Origin: Hygrophila difformis | Lineage: Eukaryota; Streptophyta; Magnoliopsida; Lamiales; Acanthaceae | Length of the DNA stretch: 64,000 nt | Assembly (NCBI GenBank): GCA_030278955.1 | Contig: JAOANR010000001.1 | Span: forward strand, 24,805,120 to 24,869,119 | Direction: 5' to 3' | Part shown: piece by piece, positions 12,253-25,600 of the stretch | Layout: each line of letters starts with the position of its first letter | Position numbering within the stretch: the first letter of the stretch is position 1 | Notes under the pieces: generated by a model | The model's database searches: none | The model's input: only the letters and a program-made list of their open reading frames with translations | Told to the model about the DNA's origin: nothing | Program-made: the position numbers and the translations under genes

Positions 12253-12315
12253 ATGGATTTTATATTTGGAGAAAAATTCAGTGGTTAAATTTCAATTAGG
12301 GGATAAAATGGCATT

Positions 12316-12999
12316 TGAAGGTCCCTTAGTCAAGATTCTGGTTACGTTGTTAGTGATGTGTTGTAACGTCTTGTGGAAAGCAGTAAAGAATGCACGGGAT
12401 TTGTAACCCAGTTCGCTCTTAGAGACCTGCGTCTGGGGAATACCAATCCAGGAGCTAATCTAACTATGAAGATCAAGAAAATACAGACTCAACATAAATT
12501 CAGCATACAGAATCAAACTCGACACTAGAAGAAACTATCTAGTCGAACACAGTAGTTAGGACTCCCCCTTAACTACATTAGGCGATCCTCCTGTTTCGAT
12601 TCTCCAAGAACTATTGAATCTATCAACACCTTCGATCTTCTTTTAATTATCCTGAATCAATCCTTCAGACTTCCAGTAAGCTCAGATTTCCTCTCGGAAA
12701 TGTATGTCTCGAATATCACTTGAATTCTTCATAGTAACAATATCTTCTTGAAAGATCTTTTGCAACTCACAATCTTGAAGACTCAAGTACAATTGAAAAC
12801 TCTAAAAAACTCATACAAGAAAATTCTCATTAGTAAACTCTCAATATATTGAATTACAGACTCTACATAAGTATATATAGACAAATCGAAGTAACTTCCA
12901 GCAGTAGCAGATAACTGTCGTCGTTAATAGGATGTGCTAACACCTGCATCATCATCTAATGAAAAGTACACAGCATGACGTTCAAGCATTGTATTAACA
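12316..12999 (-). repeat. 3' LTR of element 1
   Basis: Read on minus it begins TGTTAATAC next to the polypurine tract and ends GGGACCTTCA, giving a 684-bp LTR with TG...CA ends. It includes a TATA-like TATATATACTT at about 12868-12880. No ORF. Confidence 0.72.
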
Positions 13000-13024
13000 A
13001 TTTCCCCCCCCCCCCCCCCCCCCC
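13000..13024 (-). other. Polypurine tract with 21 consecutive G
   Basis: On the plus strand this is 21 C (13004-13024) followed, toward the LTR, by AAATTG on minus. It lies immediately upstream (minus strand) of the 3' LTR, where plus-strand DNA synthesis is primed. Related element 2 has the short form AAAGGGGGAGAT at the same place, so the G run appears expanded. Confidence 0.75.
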
Positions 13025-13362
13025 ATTTCATGGAGATGATGATCCATAAAAAATGTGTATCAAAACAATAACGCAGGCATTAATCAAATAAGCACATGTT
13101 AGCAAAACATATTAACATCAGCACAAATAGCAAAATATTATCAGTTCAAAACATCAGAGACGACAATACTAATAGTTCAAACATATCTAAGGACATCCAA
13201 CGCAAACAGAAAACATGAAAACCAACAGATCAGAGTGTCATTAGCACAGAGTATCAACAAACCATCAAACAATCACAGAAACCAATTTAAAAGTTTGTCC
13301 AGTCAGAAAATCGTTACCCCAAGTAGCCACCTTACCAAACCATTACCACCAAATCACCACCA

Positions 13363-14871
13363 TCATAGATTGGCAGCTTCAGCTACTCCCCCCCTTGATG
13401 GATCAAACAACTCATCGGATGAATTGTCCTTGTCAGCAAAAGGATTGGGCTCGGCAGATTGAGTTGTGCTTGAAGAAGTCATGCGATGAGGGGAAAAGGA
13501 TCCTGGAAGCATGCTCACAATCTGAGTAATCCTTCGCTTGGTGGCGATGGCATCCTGACTTATCTTGGTCTGTTTGTCGCTAAGGGCTAGCAACTCAGAC
13601 TTGATCTGTTGAACGAGGTCAGTGCCGGACAGAGGTGGTCCATCTTTGAAGTCATTGTGCATATCTCGAAGACTTGGTGTGGGAGAATGCGCATTGATCT
13701 TGATCAGTTCGTCTTTCTTTGACTTGATCCCATTTTGGTACAGCAATAAAGTAATAAGGCCAGGGTTAGAAAGGCTGGCTGACTTTGAAATGAGCTCTCT
13801 AGAGTAACCTATCATCCTCTTCAACACAAGCAGACCAAAATTCATTAGTTCTATGCCAGAGTTAATACAAAATAAAAGTTTACCTATCTCAAGAGAAGGC
13901 TGTGAAGCATTCGTTGTTGGCAGAATGCTGGCACGACAAAAGTAAAAGAGACAGTGGAACTTCATGGTCAGGTCGGAAGCACTGCATTTATGCCGTCCAA
14001 AATCGAAAGCCCTCTGTTTGGAGATGGTATAAGCAATATCAGCGGGAGAATGTGGCAGATACTCCAGAGGATCTCCGAGATCATCGTTTGGAGAGAGTTC
14101 AAATAGTGCGTTGATGATGGCAGGGGTAAGTTCGATGAACATTCCATGAATGTACACCTTTCCAGACCAAGGTGAATTTTTGTTTAGAATCTCAGGGTGG
14201 AGTTTTGCATAAAACTCTCTAACCAGAGTTGGAGAATAGGCTTTGAAGGCTCTCGTTCATTTCAGTAAATGCTCTCCTCCAAAAATTCGTCAAACCCTAT
14301 CTCGATATAGGTTTTGTGAATGAAAGTTTCTTAAGGGATGAACTTCCGGTGGGCTAGATCCTGTGTTCCAAACTGCATCATTTCTTTAGTGATATAGGTC
14401 AGATTGAAAGCTCTTTTGGTTTGCAGGTCAGTGGGAGTCCTCCTTGTGCGAGGTTGTTTTGATGTTGTGACAACATCTGTTGTGGAAGAGCTTTTCCTTT
14501 TCTGAGTGGATCTAGTCGCAGGTTGTCGAGAAACTGTTGCAACTTCAGTTGTTTCATTTTGAGATCTTGGATCAGGAACATCTGGTTCGTCGTGTGGGAG
14601 AATGTCGTGCTCCAAGTCAACCGTTTCTTCTTCAGTGGCAGATGGAATCGAGGGATTTTGTTGAAAAAGAAGGGGGTAAGATTGTATTTGGAGGTTCGAT
14701 GGTAGGATCGGGCTCATTTTGGGTTTCATGATTCTCTATGACTTGTAGCGTTTGATTTTCAGTGACAATCGTTGGTTCGGTTGGTTTTCAGAAGTAATAG
14801 GAGCTTCGGATGTGGTTTGAGTTTGCTCAGCAATCTTTTCGGGATGGTTTGTCGAAGCCGATGAGACCATA
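13363..14871 (-). pseudogene. Post-pol accessory (env-position) ORF of element 1, broken
   Basis: Pieces at 14871-14736, 14729-14331 and 14157-13363 resemble, in order, the ORF that follows pol in element 2. The likely start is the Met of MVSSASTNHPEKIAEQ at about 14871, matching MASPSSSHNNPDE in element 2. After a Ser/Thr/Pro-rich N-terminus comes a region with REFYAKLHPEILN and VYIHGMFIELTPAIINALFEL. That is the same fold pattern (plant transposon protein domain) as in element A. The C-terminal 150 residues contain a heptad-like helix (SDKQTKISQDAIATKRRIT). Several frameshifts and a stop at 14736-14738 disable it. SIRE/Maximus copia elements carry an extra ORF at this place; its role is unknown. 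Confidence 0.68.
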
Positions 14872-15125
14872 GCTGAAAGTGTGTTTCTGCAAAGCTCAAA
14901 TTGTTGTGAGTAAGAGGCAATGTGCAAAAACAAAGCAATGAAACCGATTAAAAAGAGAGAAAGAGAGAAGATGAAGAGTCGACGGTTTCTCTGAGAAGTG
15001 TGCGACGTGAAAGGTGATAGCTTGTCAGTTTTGCAGTCATGATTACTCTGCAGACGACGGTTTTCACACAAGCTTATCGGATTTGAGAAAATTGGGCTGA
15101 AAAACCTTATGGGCCAGATCAAATG

Positions 15126-15155
15126 TAATAATATATATATATATATATATATATA
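15126..15155. repeat. (AT)n microsatellite
   Basis: About 14 AT units between the post-pol ORF and the end of pol of element 1. Confidence 0.9.
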
Positions 15156-15220
15156 AATGAATTTTAAAAACTTAATTTGAGTAACAAAGGCCCATTATTG
15201 ATCTAAGTGTTTCAAACCTT

Positions 15221-18200
15221 TCACTGTCGAGTTTTTGTAAGGATGTCGGCACGTTGTTCTAACGTCTCAATATGTTCAATGTTGCACACATTATTTTCTA
15301 CCATGTCTATTATGAAATGATACCTTATATCAATGTGCTTGCTGCGATTGGGAAGAACGTGGTTCTTTGTAATCTTAATCGCACTGGTATTATCACAGTA
15401 GATCTTGAAATCATCCTTCTTTATGCCATAATCATCGAGCATTTGCCTCATCCACATCAATTGCGAGCAACAACAAGTGGCTGCAATATATTCAGCTTCG
15501 GCTGTTGAGAGTGCTACTATATTCTGTTTCCTAGAAAACCAGCATACTAGATTATTCCCAAGATAGAAACACCCTCCCGTTGTCGAGCGTCTGTCATCAC
15601 TACATCCTGCCCAGTCCGAGTCAGTATAACCTATCAAGTCTAAATTAGATCTCTTTGAAAACCATACACCCAATCCAATAGTTCCTTTGATGTATCTCAT
15701 AATGCGCTTGACTGCTTTTAGATGTGCCTCTTTAGGATTTGCTTGAAATCTTGCACATACTCCGGTTCTAAAAGAAATATCCGGTCTTGTGGCTGTCAAA
15801 TAGAGTAAGCTTCCGATCATACTTCTATACAATTTCTGATTCACATCTTCTTATTGCTCATCTTTAGAAAGCTTTTGTTATTGTCCTTGAGGTGTTCTAG
15901 CAACTTGTTGTTATTCAAATTGAATCTTTTAAGCATGTTGAGGGCATACTTCTCTTGACTTAGAAAAATTCCATCATCATGTTGTTTCACTTGAAGACCC
16001 AAAAAGTAAGTGAGTTCACCTATGATACTCATCTCGAACTCTGACTTCATTGCTTTGACAAAGTCGTTCTGACGTTGCACAAAAAATAATATCATCGACG
16101 TACACTTGTGCAATTATGAGATGGTTGTTCTGATATTTAACAGACATTGTCTTATCCGCATTTTCACGCTTGTACCCGTTGCTGATGAGAAATGAAGACA
16201 ACCGATTATACATGCTCTTGGAGCTTGTTTAAAACCATATAAAGTTCTCTTTACCCGATAAATATGATTAGGTCTTGATGGATCCTCAAAACCAGCAGGT
16301 TATGCCACATATATCTCCTCCTTTATCTTCCCATTGAGAAATGTTGTTTTAACATCAAGTTGGTACAACTTGAAGTCCATAGAACAAGCAAAGGCTAATA
16401 ATATCCGAACGGCTTTCATTCTAGCAACAGGGGCAAACGACTCACCATAATCGATCCATTCAATCTTTGTGAATCATTGAGCAACAAGGCGTGCTTTGTT
16501 TCTAATGATGTTTCCTTGTTCATCTGTTTTGTTCCGGAAGATCCACTTCGTGCCAATGACACTGATGTTTTGTGGTTGTTCCACCAACTCCCAAACATCG
16601 TTTCTTTCAAATTGTAGCAATTCATCTTGTATGGCTGCTATCCAATATTCGTCCTTGAGTGCTTCAGAAACATTCTTTGGCTCTACTTTTGATATAAAAC
16701 AGTTTATCCATGCCAATTCTCTATAATCAGCTTTCATGTTTCTAGTTTGTCGTTGAGCATTTGGATCTCCAATGATATCTTGCTGTGAATGATGTTTCAA
16801 ATCTCTTGACCCTTTTCTCTTATTTGGTACTTCATCCTCAGACCTTTTCTCAATAGTTTCTAATTTGCTCAGTGTCTGCTTCTTCATCATCATCAATATC
16901 AATTCCTTCTATCTGTTGTTGACTGGATGTTTCAACTACCTGTATTTCCGATGTAGTGGAAGTAGGATCACTAGGAAGTGAATCATCATCCTCCCTTGTA
17001 GGCAAAGTGTACTTATCATCAAATAGTACATTTACTGTTTCAGTGACCTTTCTAGATTGAATCAAATAGACACGGTAAGCTCTTGAGTTACTGGAGTAAC
17101 CCAAAAATCATCATTCTTCAGCTCTAGCATCAAACTTCTTAATCCGTTCCCTATCCCTGTAGACGTAACATTTACACCCAAAAATATGGAAATATTTAAC
17201 AGTATGTTTGTTACCATTCTAGATTTGATACGGAGTGTTGTTAGTGTGAGGTCTTAACAACACGCGATTGATGATATGGGATGCAGTATGAATTGCTTCT
17301 GCCCAAAAGGACTTTCTGAGGGTGCTTGCATGTAGCATAGAACGAGCCATCTCTTGGAGTGTTCTATTCTTCCTTTCAGCGATCCCATTCTGTTGAGGCA
17401 TTTTTGGTGCTGAGTACTCGTAAGAAATTCCATAGATGTTACCGAAATGTTCAAAATCCTGGTTTTCAAATTAGCGTCTATGGTCAGTTCTAATCCTGAG
17501 TATTTTGGCTTGCTTTTCATTCATCAGCTTTAGGCTAAGCTTTTCAAATTGCTGGAAGGCTTCATCTTTGCTACTGAGAAAACAAACCCAGGTAAATCTC
17601 GAAAAATCATCAATACAAACTAATACAAACCTCTTGCCATTAAGGCTTTCAGTTTCTGTCGGACCCATAAGGTCCATATGGATAAGTTCTAAGCGATGAT
17701 TTATAGAGATCCCATCAGGCTTCTTATGTTTTGCTCGCGTACGCTTTCCTTTGGAACAGTCCACACAAGTAAAGTCTTTGTTATTTAGTAGTTTTGGCAT
17801 CCCTCTGACAGCGTTGGAACAACTCAGCTTGTACATAGTTTGATAGTTAAGATGTCCTAGCCTTTTGTGCCAGAGGTTTGTGAGGTCATCTTTGCTTACT
17901 TGTGCTTGGGCCAAATTTGCTTCCAAAGTGTAACAATTGTTCTTGGAGCATTTATCTGTCATGATTTTTTCTCTCCTGCAATCAAATACTTCACAAAAGT
18001 CCTTAGTAATAAATAACAAGAGAGTTTTCATCACATAATTGACTGATTGAGATAAGGTTAGTAGTGAGTCCTTCCACATGATAAACTCTACAAAGTTGAG
18101 ATAATTTACCATCCTTAAAGTTACCATAGCCTGTGATCTTACTCTTAGCACCATCACCGAATACTACACCTCCACAATCCTTGTTAGTGAAGTTGCTTAA

Positions 18201-19775
18201 AATATCCTTACTCCATTTCATATGTCTTGAACAACCTGAATCAAAATACCATCTTTTACAGCGTTGTTGTTATTGTTGTGATGACAGAACAACAAGGCAT
18301 TGAGATTCCTTCCTCTTAGGCACCCACTCTTTCTGAATTCTGGTCTTTTTCTTTAGTTCCTGATAGGGCCAGACTACTGGGCGTCCATTCATAAGATCAC
18401 GAACAATCCGCATGCAGGTCTCAGCAGTGTGACCTGGTAGATTACAGTAAACACAATCTCTGCGTCGTTGAGATGATGTAGAAACATCTTGATAAGATAG
18501 AAAATTTGACTCGGCATTTGAGTTTCCTCCACTGACAAACAACCTTTCCCAGAGGATGCTTGATTCTTATAACCAATTCCTGTCATATCTTTGTAGCTCT
18601 TTCCAATGGAGAGTACTTCATCCAGTTTGCCATTGCTTTTAACCATATTCTCTAAGTCAGCAATCCGTTTCTTCAGATCAATCAACTCATTCTTAAAGGA
18701 TTCCTTTTCCTTGGTCAGTGTGGTGATCTGACGTTTGAGCTCATCATATTCTTCCTTCAGGTATTTTAGATCATTAACTGCTTTAACCTTTTCAGCTTCT
18801 TCTCTGTCCAAAGCTTGGCTAGAGTCAGTAAGTTGTTTTACAACTTCTTGTTCTCCAGTACGGCTTCTTCATATTCCTCTTTGAGTTATTCATAGGCTTC
18901 AACTAGCTCGACATAGAGACTACCTGTTTCTCCTGTAACAATAGAAGAAATGTCAGCAATTAATTAAATTGACTCAGAATTACCTCTTATAGGACTGACA
19001 TCTCTTGTCATGAATGCTACAACATCTTCGTCATCACTGGATTGTTCATTTGCTCCATCAGCTTCAGACTCATCATCACTCAATATGGCTTGAAGTGCTT
19101 TCCCTTTTTTCTTCTTTGCAGTGGGACACTCAGCTTTAACATGGCCTCTTCCTCACACTCAAAACACCTAATATCAATGGATTTCTCAGACTTGTCACCA
19201 TCTTTATCTTTCTTGAACTTCTGAAACTTTCCATCAGATTTCTTCTCATTCCTGTTATTCTGCTTCTCAGTTGTCGACTGGTTGTCACAACATCGATTTT
19301 TCTTCTGGAATTTTTTGAAATGCTTATCTTGAAGTATCTTTGCTATTCTTTTAGAGATTAGAGAAATTTCTTCTTCAATGTCTCCTATAGGTTCATTATC
19401 GGCTTTGAATGCAATGATCTTTTGAGACTTTTATGGTGCTAGATGATTCATCTCGTATATTTGAAGAATTCCAACCAATACTCTTAAGGACATGGTCTTG
19501 ATCTTCTCAACTTCTTCAAGGGTTGAAACCTTCCCAGAATATTTCTTTGAAATTGATCTGAGAAATTTCCTCACCAGCTTTGGTTCTTCAAACGTAATTC
19601 CAAGGGCAGTAGCTTGATTAACAATATCTATGAATATTCCATAATATGTAGATATGTCTTCATCATTTGTCATTCTTAGGCTATCGAAGAAAACTCGATT
19701 CGATGTAGCCTGGTTGATCTCACATCCTCAGGTCCTTCATGTTGGGTTTCCAAAAAATTCCATGCTTCATAGGCG
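15221..19775 (-). pseudogene. gag-pol of element 1 (SIRE-type copia), heavily degraded
   Basis: Reading right to left: gag core (19775-19431, VRKFLRSI..KYSGKVSTLEEVEK), a coiled-coil stretch (18811-18600), a CCHC knuckle CVYCNLPGHTAETC (about 18460-18420), the protease motif DSGCSRHM (about 18225-18245), integrase zinc region LWHKRLGHLNY...CVDCSKGK (17890-17745), the integrase core with HMDLMGP (about 17670) and NGIAERKN (about 17380), then RT with YVDD (about 16105) and copia RNase H (15750-15270) with DSDWAG and the terminal ADILTK. Each module is in a different frame with numerous stops, so no enzyme can be made. Domain order PR-IN-RT-RH proves Ty1/copia; similarity to element 2 throughout indicates the same lineage. 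The N-terminal ~105 residues of gag are displaced to 42365-42679. Confidence 0.82.
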
Positions 19776-19780
19776 GTTGT

Positions 19781-21719
19781 TGATACGGTAAAAAATTGAC
19801 CGTATTCTTCATCTATTTTCGGCCCCCATTTAAAATTTTTGGGCCAATTTTGATCACATTTGATAGCAAATAATCAACTTGATAGAAAAATAAGATTTTG
19901 TAAATAAAAATAGTTTTTGACATTCTTTTAATTTTTAGTGTAAATTTGTATAAAAATGGTTGTTTTTGGTATAGCTTTGGTGTAAATTAAATTGTGCATA
20001 ATAATTGTGTTTTTCCATTGGTTAAATTCATTTTAGCTTATTTATACTTGTAAATAAATTCTTTCATTGTCATTATTTGGTTCAATCCTTGTGAATAATT
20101 TATACGAAGTACTTGTGAATAAATTTTAGTTCTGATTAATTGGGATCTAATAAAATTGTGTAATAAACTAACTTTTTAGGGAAAACCATGGCCCAATACC
20201 CATTACAAACATAATCTTAGAGTCAAAGCCCCATCTTTTTAAAAATTACACTTTAGGCCCCAAGGTTTTTAATAGTTAATGATAAACAGAGCATCTTAGT
20301 TAAACACTATTTTTTATTAATTTTTTTTTTATTTTTTTTATTTTTGTGGATGGGGCCTTTTTTAATACAAACAAATTCAAATAGGGCTTGGGCCCTAATT
20401 AATCAAACTTTTTAAGCTCATTCAAACCCATATTACATAGCCCAATCCACATGGCCCCTAACCTATCTCAATCTAACCTATTAGACTATTTTTAACCATG
20501 ACCACCCCAACCACCCAATCATCCAACCATCTCATTATTTAATTAATTTCGCTCTCCTCCAACTCATCAATATCCATGCCAACCCAACCACCCCAATTTT
20601 ACATACTCTATCAATAACCACCCAACCATCCAACCATAATATTATATATAATTATTTTAATTGAATTAACATACTCTATTAATATTATGTATTTAACAAA
20701 AATATAGCAAGAGTGGTCTCTATATGTATAAAATAAAAAATTATAAAATATGATATATTTTTTATTTCTTTTTATTTTAAAATATAAAAATATAATGATT
20801 TTAATAGAATTTATTTAAAATTTTTGTTGACCAATGGGAATGAGACAAATGTCACATTCCCATTGGCCAAGAGATAAGAGACTCTATGGCCTCATTTTCA
20901 TTTTGGTCGACCTTGGTTGGGGACCAAGACACAATTTTTTCTTTTTCTTTTTCTTTTCTTTTCTTTTTTTTTTTTATTTTTATTTCACATAGTGACATGG
21001 CTGTTGGGGACTATGGGTGGTGGATCTTGGATAAAGTTGGTCTTATTGTAAAGACTCGGCTCTTTGCTAGAGCACAGCCGTTCTGCAAACTGGGAAAAGA
21101 GAGAAAAGCGGGACAATGAGAGCGGCGGGAGAGAAAGAGAGCAGCCGCCGCTGGATGGTGGCAATGAGGTGGGTTGTTCACGCAGCAGAGGGTGGTGGCG
21201 ATATGGCTGTGAGCGGCCGGCTGTGGTGGAGAGCGCCAGAATGGTTCGATAGAGCGACAGAGAGACAGGAGCTGCTGCGATGCGACGGGGACGAGCAGGC
21301 AGCGAGCAGCTGGAGGTGGTGGTGGCCTTGTGGCGTCGCTGGTGGTGAGGCAGTGGGCTTGGTATCTCATTTTTTTTCTTTTTGTTCTTGTCCTTTTTCG
21401 TTGATATTTGTTGGATCTTTGTTGATTTTTGCTGCTAGATTAGTTGTTTGGGGATTTTTATTTTGATTGTTTAATTTGGTAAGTTGACAGTTGGTTGTAC
21501 AGTGAGTTTATAGCTATTTGTTGAGGTTGTATGGTAGAATATTGCGTGGTTGGAGATTAGTTAGTGTTTGTTAGAGTAGTTTAGGAAGATTGAGTAATGT
21601 TAGTTTAATTATTTAGATTATTTGAATGTTGGTATTCTTTATTGTTGAATGACTTTGTGGCTTTTGGTTGTGATTGAGAGAGTTGTAGAGATGAGCAGCA
21701 GCCAGGCGTGAGACATTGG
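19781..21719 (+). other. Left segment of element 4 (no gene)
   Basis: AT-rich to 20880, with runs of T and A, then a GC-rich patch (21115-21340) followed by T/G-rich sequence. The patch is open in several frames but has no recognisable domain and reads like the transcribed leader part of a long plant LTR. No tRNA, rRNA or host exon seen. Confidence 0.5.
20831..20866. repeat. 36-bp inverted repeat
   Basis: CCAATGGGAATG at 20831 is matched by CATTCCCATTGG ending at 20866; the pairing then continues through GAC/GTC after one mismatch. The centre is only a few bases, so a tight hairpin is possible. Confidence 0.85.
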
Positions 21720-22021
21720 TGTTGAAAAACGACATAAACATCAAATGCCGTAAAAGTAACATGAATCACCGAAGTCCAATAAGGAGGCTCATCTACCACG
21801 CCGAAAATCTTGAAGCCACAATAAGAACAGTATTAGCATGTGTTCATTGTCTGTTGTTTATTTTCGATTCAATAAATAGGTACTTCCATTGGTGTAAAAC
21901 TTAGAGCGAAGCAAAGCAAGAAATACAAAGAAAGCTTTAGCTAAACAACTCTCCACTTTTGGTTATCCTTTCAGATACAAAAGTGTAAAGTGTCTTGTGT
22001 GTGTGAGATATCAAATCTACA
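21720..22021 (+). repeat. 5' LTR of element 3
   Basis: TGTTGAAAAACG...AATCTACA, followed at 22025 by the primer binding site. The TATA box kept in the 3' LTR (TATAAATAG) reads AATAAATAG here. Confidence 0.93.
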
Positions 22022-22024
22022 AAT

Positions 22025-22036
22025 TGGTATCAGAGC
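22025..22036 (+). other. Primer binding site, initiator Met tRNA (element 3)
   Basis: TGGTATCAGAGC starts 3 bases after the LTR; it is the standard complement of the plant initiator tRNA-Met 3' end. Confidence 0.92.
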
Positions 22037-22600
22037 CTGAGTGATCCGAAACTCAGAGCCGAGGCAATTGAAAAACTGGGCATACCTGCCTGTTCTAAAA
22101 CTCCAGTCCAGATCTCTGGTGCTCCTCCGTCGAGTTCTCAAGGCTGCTACTCACCACCAGCCGAAGACTACCAAAGCTGCTTCAGCTCCACACGGGTCCC
22201 TCGCCGTCGCCCTATCATCAGTCTGCCGCCGCGGCGTCGTCCCTCGCTGCATCTCTGACTACTTCAATAAACTCCAAGCCTTAACGCCGACCGCCGATCA
22301 GTAGCACCTCCACCGAGGCCTTGCCGTGCTCAAAACCGCTGTTCGGTGCATCTTTATTTGGTATTACTCGGTGACTTGTTTATGTGATTTAAAAAAAAAA
22401 AGGGAGAGAAGGTCCGATCCAGGAGACAAGTATATTAAAGTGAAGAGGAAATCAGGCAACCAAAATTAAATTCTTATCTACCAAGAATTTAATACTGACC
22501 AACATACATATATATAATATATTCACACATATATATTTTATATATTTGAAATATATATATTAAAGCATAAAAAAGGTATATATATATATATACAGGTCAA
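22037..22600 (+). other. Leader of element 3
   Basis: Untranslated leader between primer site and gag. A GC-rich first half has a spurious ORF at 22041-22304; the second half holds AT-dinucleotide tracts (22500-22593). No gene supported. Confidence 0.6.
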
Positions 22601-25600
22601 ATGGCGAATATCACAGGACAAATGCCACTGCCGCAGCTTACAAAAGCAAATTACAAGAAATAGAGTATTCAAATGAAAGCCCTTCTTGGAGCTCAAGATG
22701 CATGGGACGTTGTTCAAAATGGTTTTGTAGAATCATAAAATACCGGGAAATTAACTGCAGCAGAACAAAAGGCATTGAAAGATGCGAGATCAAAAGATAG
22801 TGGAGCCCTTTACATGTTATTCCGAGCCGTTGACGAATCAGGCTTCGAAAAAATATCCGGTGCCACCACCTCAAAAGAAGCGTGGGACATCCTCGAAAAA
22901 TCATTCAAAGGAGCCGACCGGGTAAAGCAGGTGCGTCTCCAAACACTTCGTGGAGAACTTGAAATCATGAAAATGAGGGAGTCAGAAAACATGTCCGACT
23001 ACATCACCCGTGTCCAGACCGTGGCAAACCAACTCAATGGCAAACCAACTCAATCGGAACGGAGAAGAATTGTCCGATGCCAGAACTGTGGAGAAAATAT
23101 TGAGATCATTAACTAATGATTTCGAAAATGTCATGTGCGCGATTGAAGAATCGAAAGACCTCAAAGTGCTCACTGTTGAAGAGCTCGCTGGATCTCTTGA
23201 AGCACATGAAAAAAGGAAAAAGAAAAAAAAAAGAGGAGTCACTCGACCAGGCACTCCAAACCAAGGCGTCAATTAAAGATGAGAAGGCTCTCTACACTCG
23301 AAACTTTTGGGGGAGAGGACATGACCGTGGAAATCGTGGACACGGTCGTGGTATCCAAAGCAATAATTATGAAAGGTACCAGAGGGACAGATTCGAATCA
23401 AGCCAAGCAAACTGGCGTGGAAGAGGACACGCTCGAGGAAGAGGCGGTCGATCAAATTTCTCCAACGTCAAATGCCAAAAGTGCCACAAATATGGTCATC
23501 ATTCCGACGATTGCAACAGCGAGGGATGTTACAATTGTGGCAAGATGGGACACTTTGCAAAAAAGTGTCGGGCCAACAGACGAGTGGAAGAGACAACCAA
23601 CCTAGTCGTGGAAGACAAAGCAAATGGAGGTGTTCTCATGATGGCGCACAACGATGTCAACGATGACACATCCTGGTACCTCGATTCTGGAGCAAGCAAC
23701 CACATGTGCTATGATGAGCATCTATTCAAAGAAATGCAGAAAGTTGACAATGGTCATGTATGATTCGGAAATGCATCAAAAGTGCAAGTCAAAGGCCGTG
23801 GTACGATATGTTTCACACTGAATGATGGCTTGATAAGGACAATCCAAGATGTTTACTATGTCCCAGACCTCAAAAACAACATCTTGAGTCTTAGCCAGCT
23901 CGCAGAGAAAGGTTACTCAACCTTTCTAAAGGATCAGTTGCTGCAACTGAAAGGCAAGCAAGGACGTCTGATAGCTCGAGTCGAAATGGAGAGAAATCGG
24001 ATGTACAAGTTGAACCTGAGAAGTTTGCAGGGGAAATGCTTACAACTCAAAGAAGAAAATAAAGCGTCACTATGGCATCACCGCTTTGGCCACTTACAAT
24101 ATGATGGTATGGAAAAGCTAGTGAAGATGAAGATGGTGAAAGGACTGCCCAACATGGATTTTGGAGGAGAATTTTGTGAAGATTGTGAACTCGGGAAGCA
24201 AACAAGAGCCTCATTTCAGAAGAAGGCTGAATATAAAGTGAAGCATCCGCTTGAGCTGATCCACACCGATATACATGGACCAATTACTCCCGAATCTTTC
24301 AGCGGAAAGAGATACTTCATCTCTTTCATCGATGATTTCTCCCGAAAGACGTGGGTCTATTTGTTGAAGGAAAAATCCGAGGCATTCAAGGTGTTCAAAA
24401 TATTCAAGGCGAGTGTTGAGAAAGAAACTAGCAGATCCATCAAAGCAATTCGATCTGATAGAGGAGGCGAATACAGCTCGACAGCCTTCCGACAGTACTG
24501 TGAACGAGAAGGCATAAGAAGATTTCTGACAGCACCATACTCGCCCCAACAAAATGGTGTAGCTGAAAGGAAGAATAAGACCATCCTAGATATGGTTCGG
24601 TCGATGCTGAAAAGCAAGAAGATGCCCAAAGAATTCTGGGCAGAAGCTGTAATGTGTGCCGTCTACATACAGAATCGGTGCCCACGCATGAAGTTGAAGA
24701 ATCGAACACCACTGGAAGCATGGAGTGGTAAGAAGCCTACCGTCTCTCATCTAAAGATATTTGGTAGTGTAGCCGATGCACATGTACCAGATCCGCGAAG
24801 AATGAAGCTGGAAGATAAAAGCAAAGCATATGTTTTTATCGGATATGACGGACTGACAAAAGGGTATAAGCTGTATGAACCGATAAGCAAGAAGGTGATA
24901 ACGAGTCAAGATGTGCGAGTGAATGAAGTAAGTGAATAGGACTGGAATAACTCAAAGGAAGTCACCAACGAAGTCGGAGAATCATCAGCCGTTGTTCCGA
25001 TAGCTCTATCAACAGATCCTGAAATTGTTGAAGAAAAAGAAGAAGAAGATGAGCCACGACAGCCCCGAATGAGAAGTCTCCAAGATTTGTACGACTCTAC
25101 GGAGGTACATCTTGTATGTTTGTTGGCAGATTCTGAAAATATCAAGTATGAAGATGCCGTACTGGATGAAAAATGGAAGGCAGCCATGGATGAAGAAATT
25201 GAAGCAATCGAACGCAACAACACATGGGAGCTCACTGAATTGCTCAAAGGAAGTCAGGCCATTGGAGTGAAATGGGTCTATAAGAAAAAGATGAATGCAC
25301 AAGGGGAGATTGAACGATACAAAGCTCGGCTTGTCGCAAAGGGATACAACCAAAAGGAAGGAATCGATTATGATGAAGTCTTTGCCCCTGTCGCTAGAAT
25401 GGAGACAATCCGTCTACTCATTTCTCAAGCTGCTCAGTACAAATGGCCAATATTCCAAATGGATGTCAAGACAGCGTTCTTGAATGGTGTACTCGAAGAA
25501 GAAGTCTACATTGAGAAACCACCAGGTTGTCTGAAACTTGGAGGAGAAACAAAGGTGTTGAAGTTGAAGAAAGCGCTTTACGGGCTAAAGCAAGCACCGC

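Noticed and set aside
21011..21466. GC-rich frames in element 4 that resemble an exon
   Set aside because: Composition-driven frames on both strands with no recognised domain; the segment is bracketed by LTR-type ends and TSDs.
22041..22304. 87-codon frame before gag of element 3
   Set aside because: Lies in the leader right after the primer binding site and matches no gag; a leader ORF with no conservation evidence.
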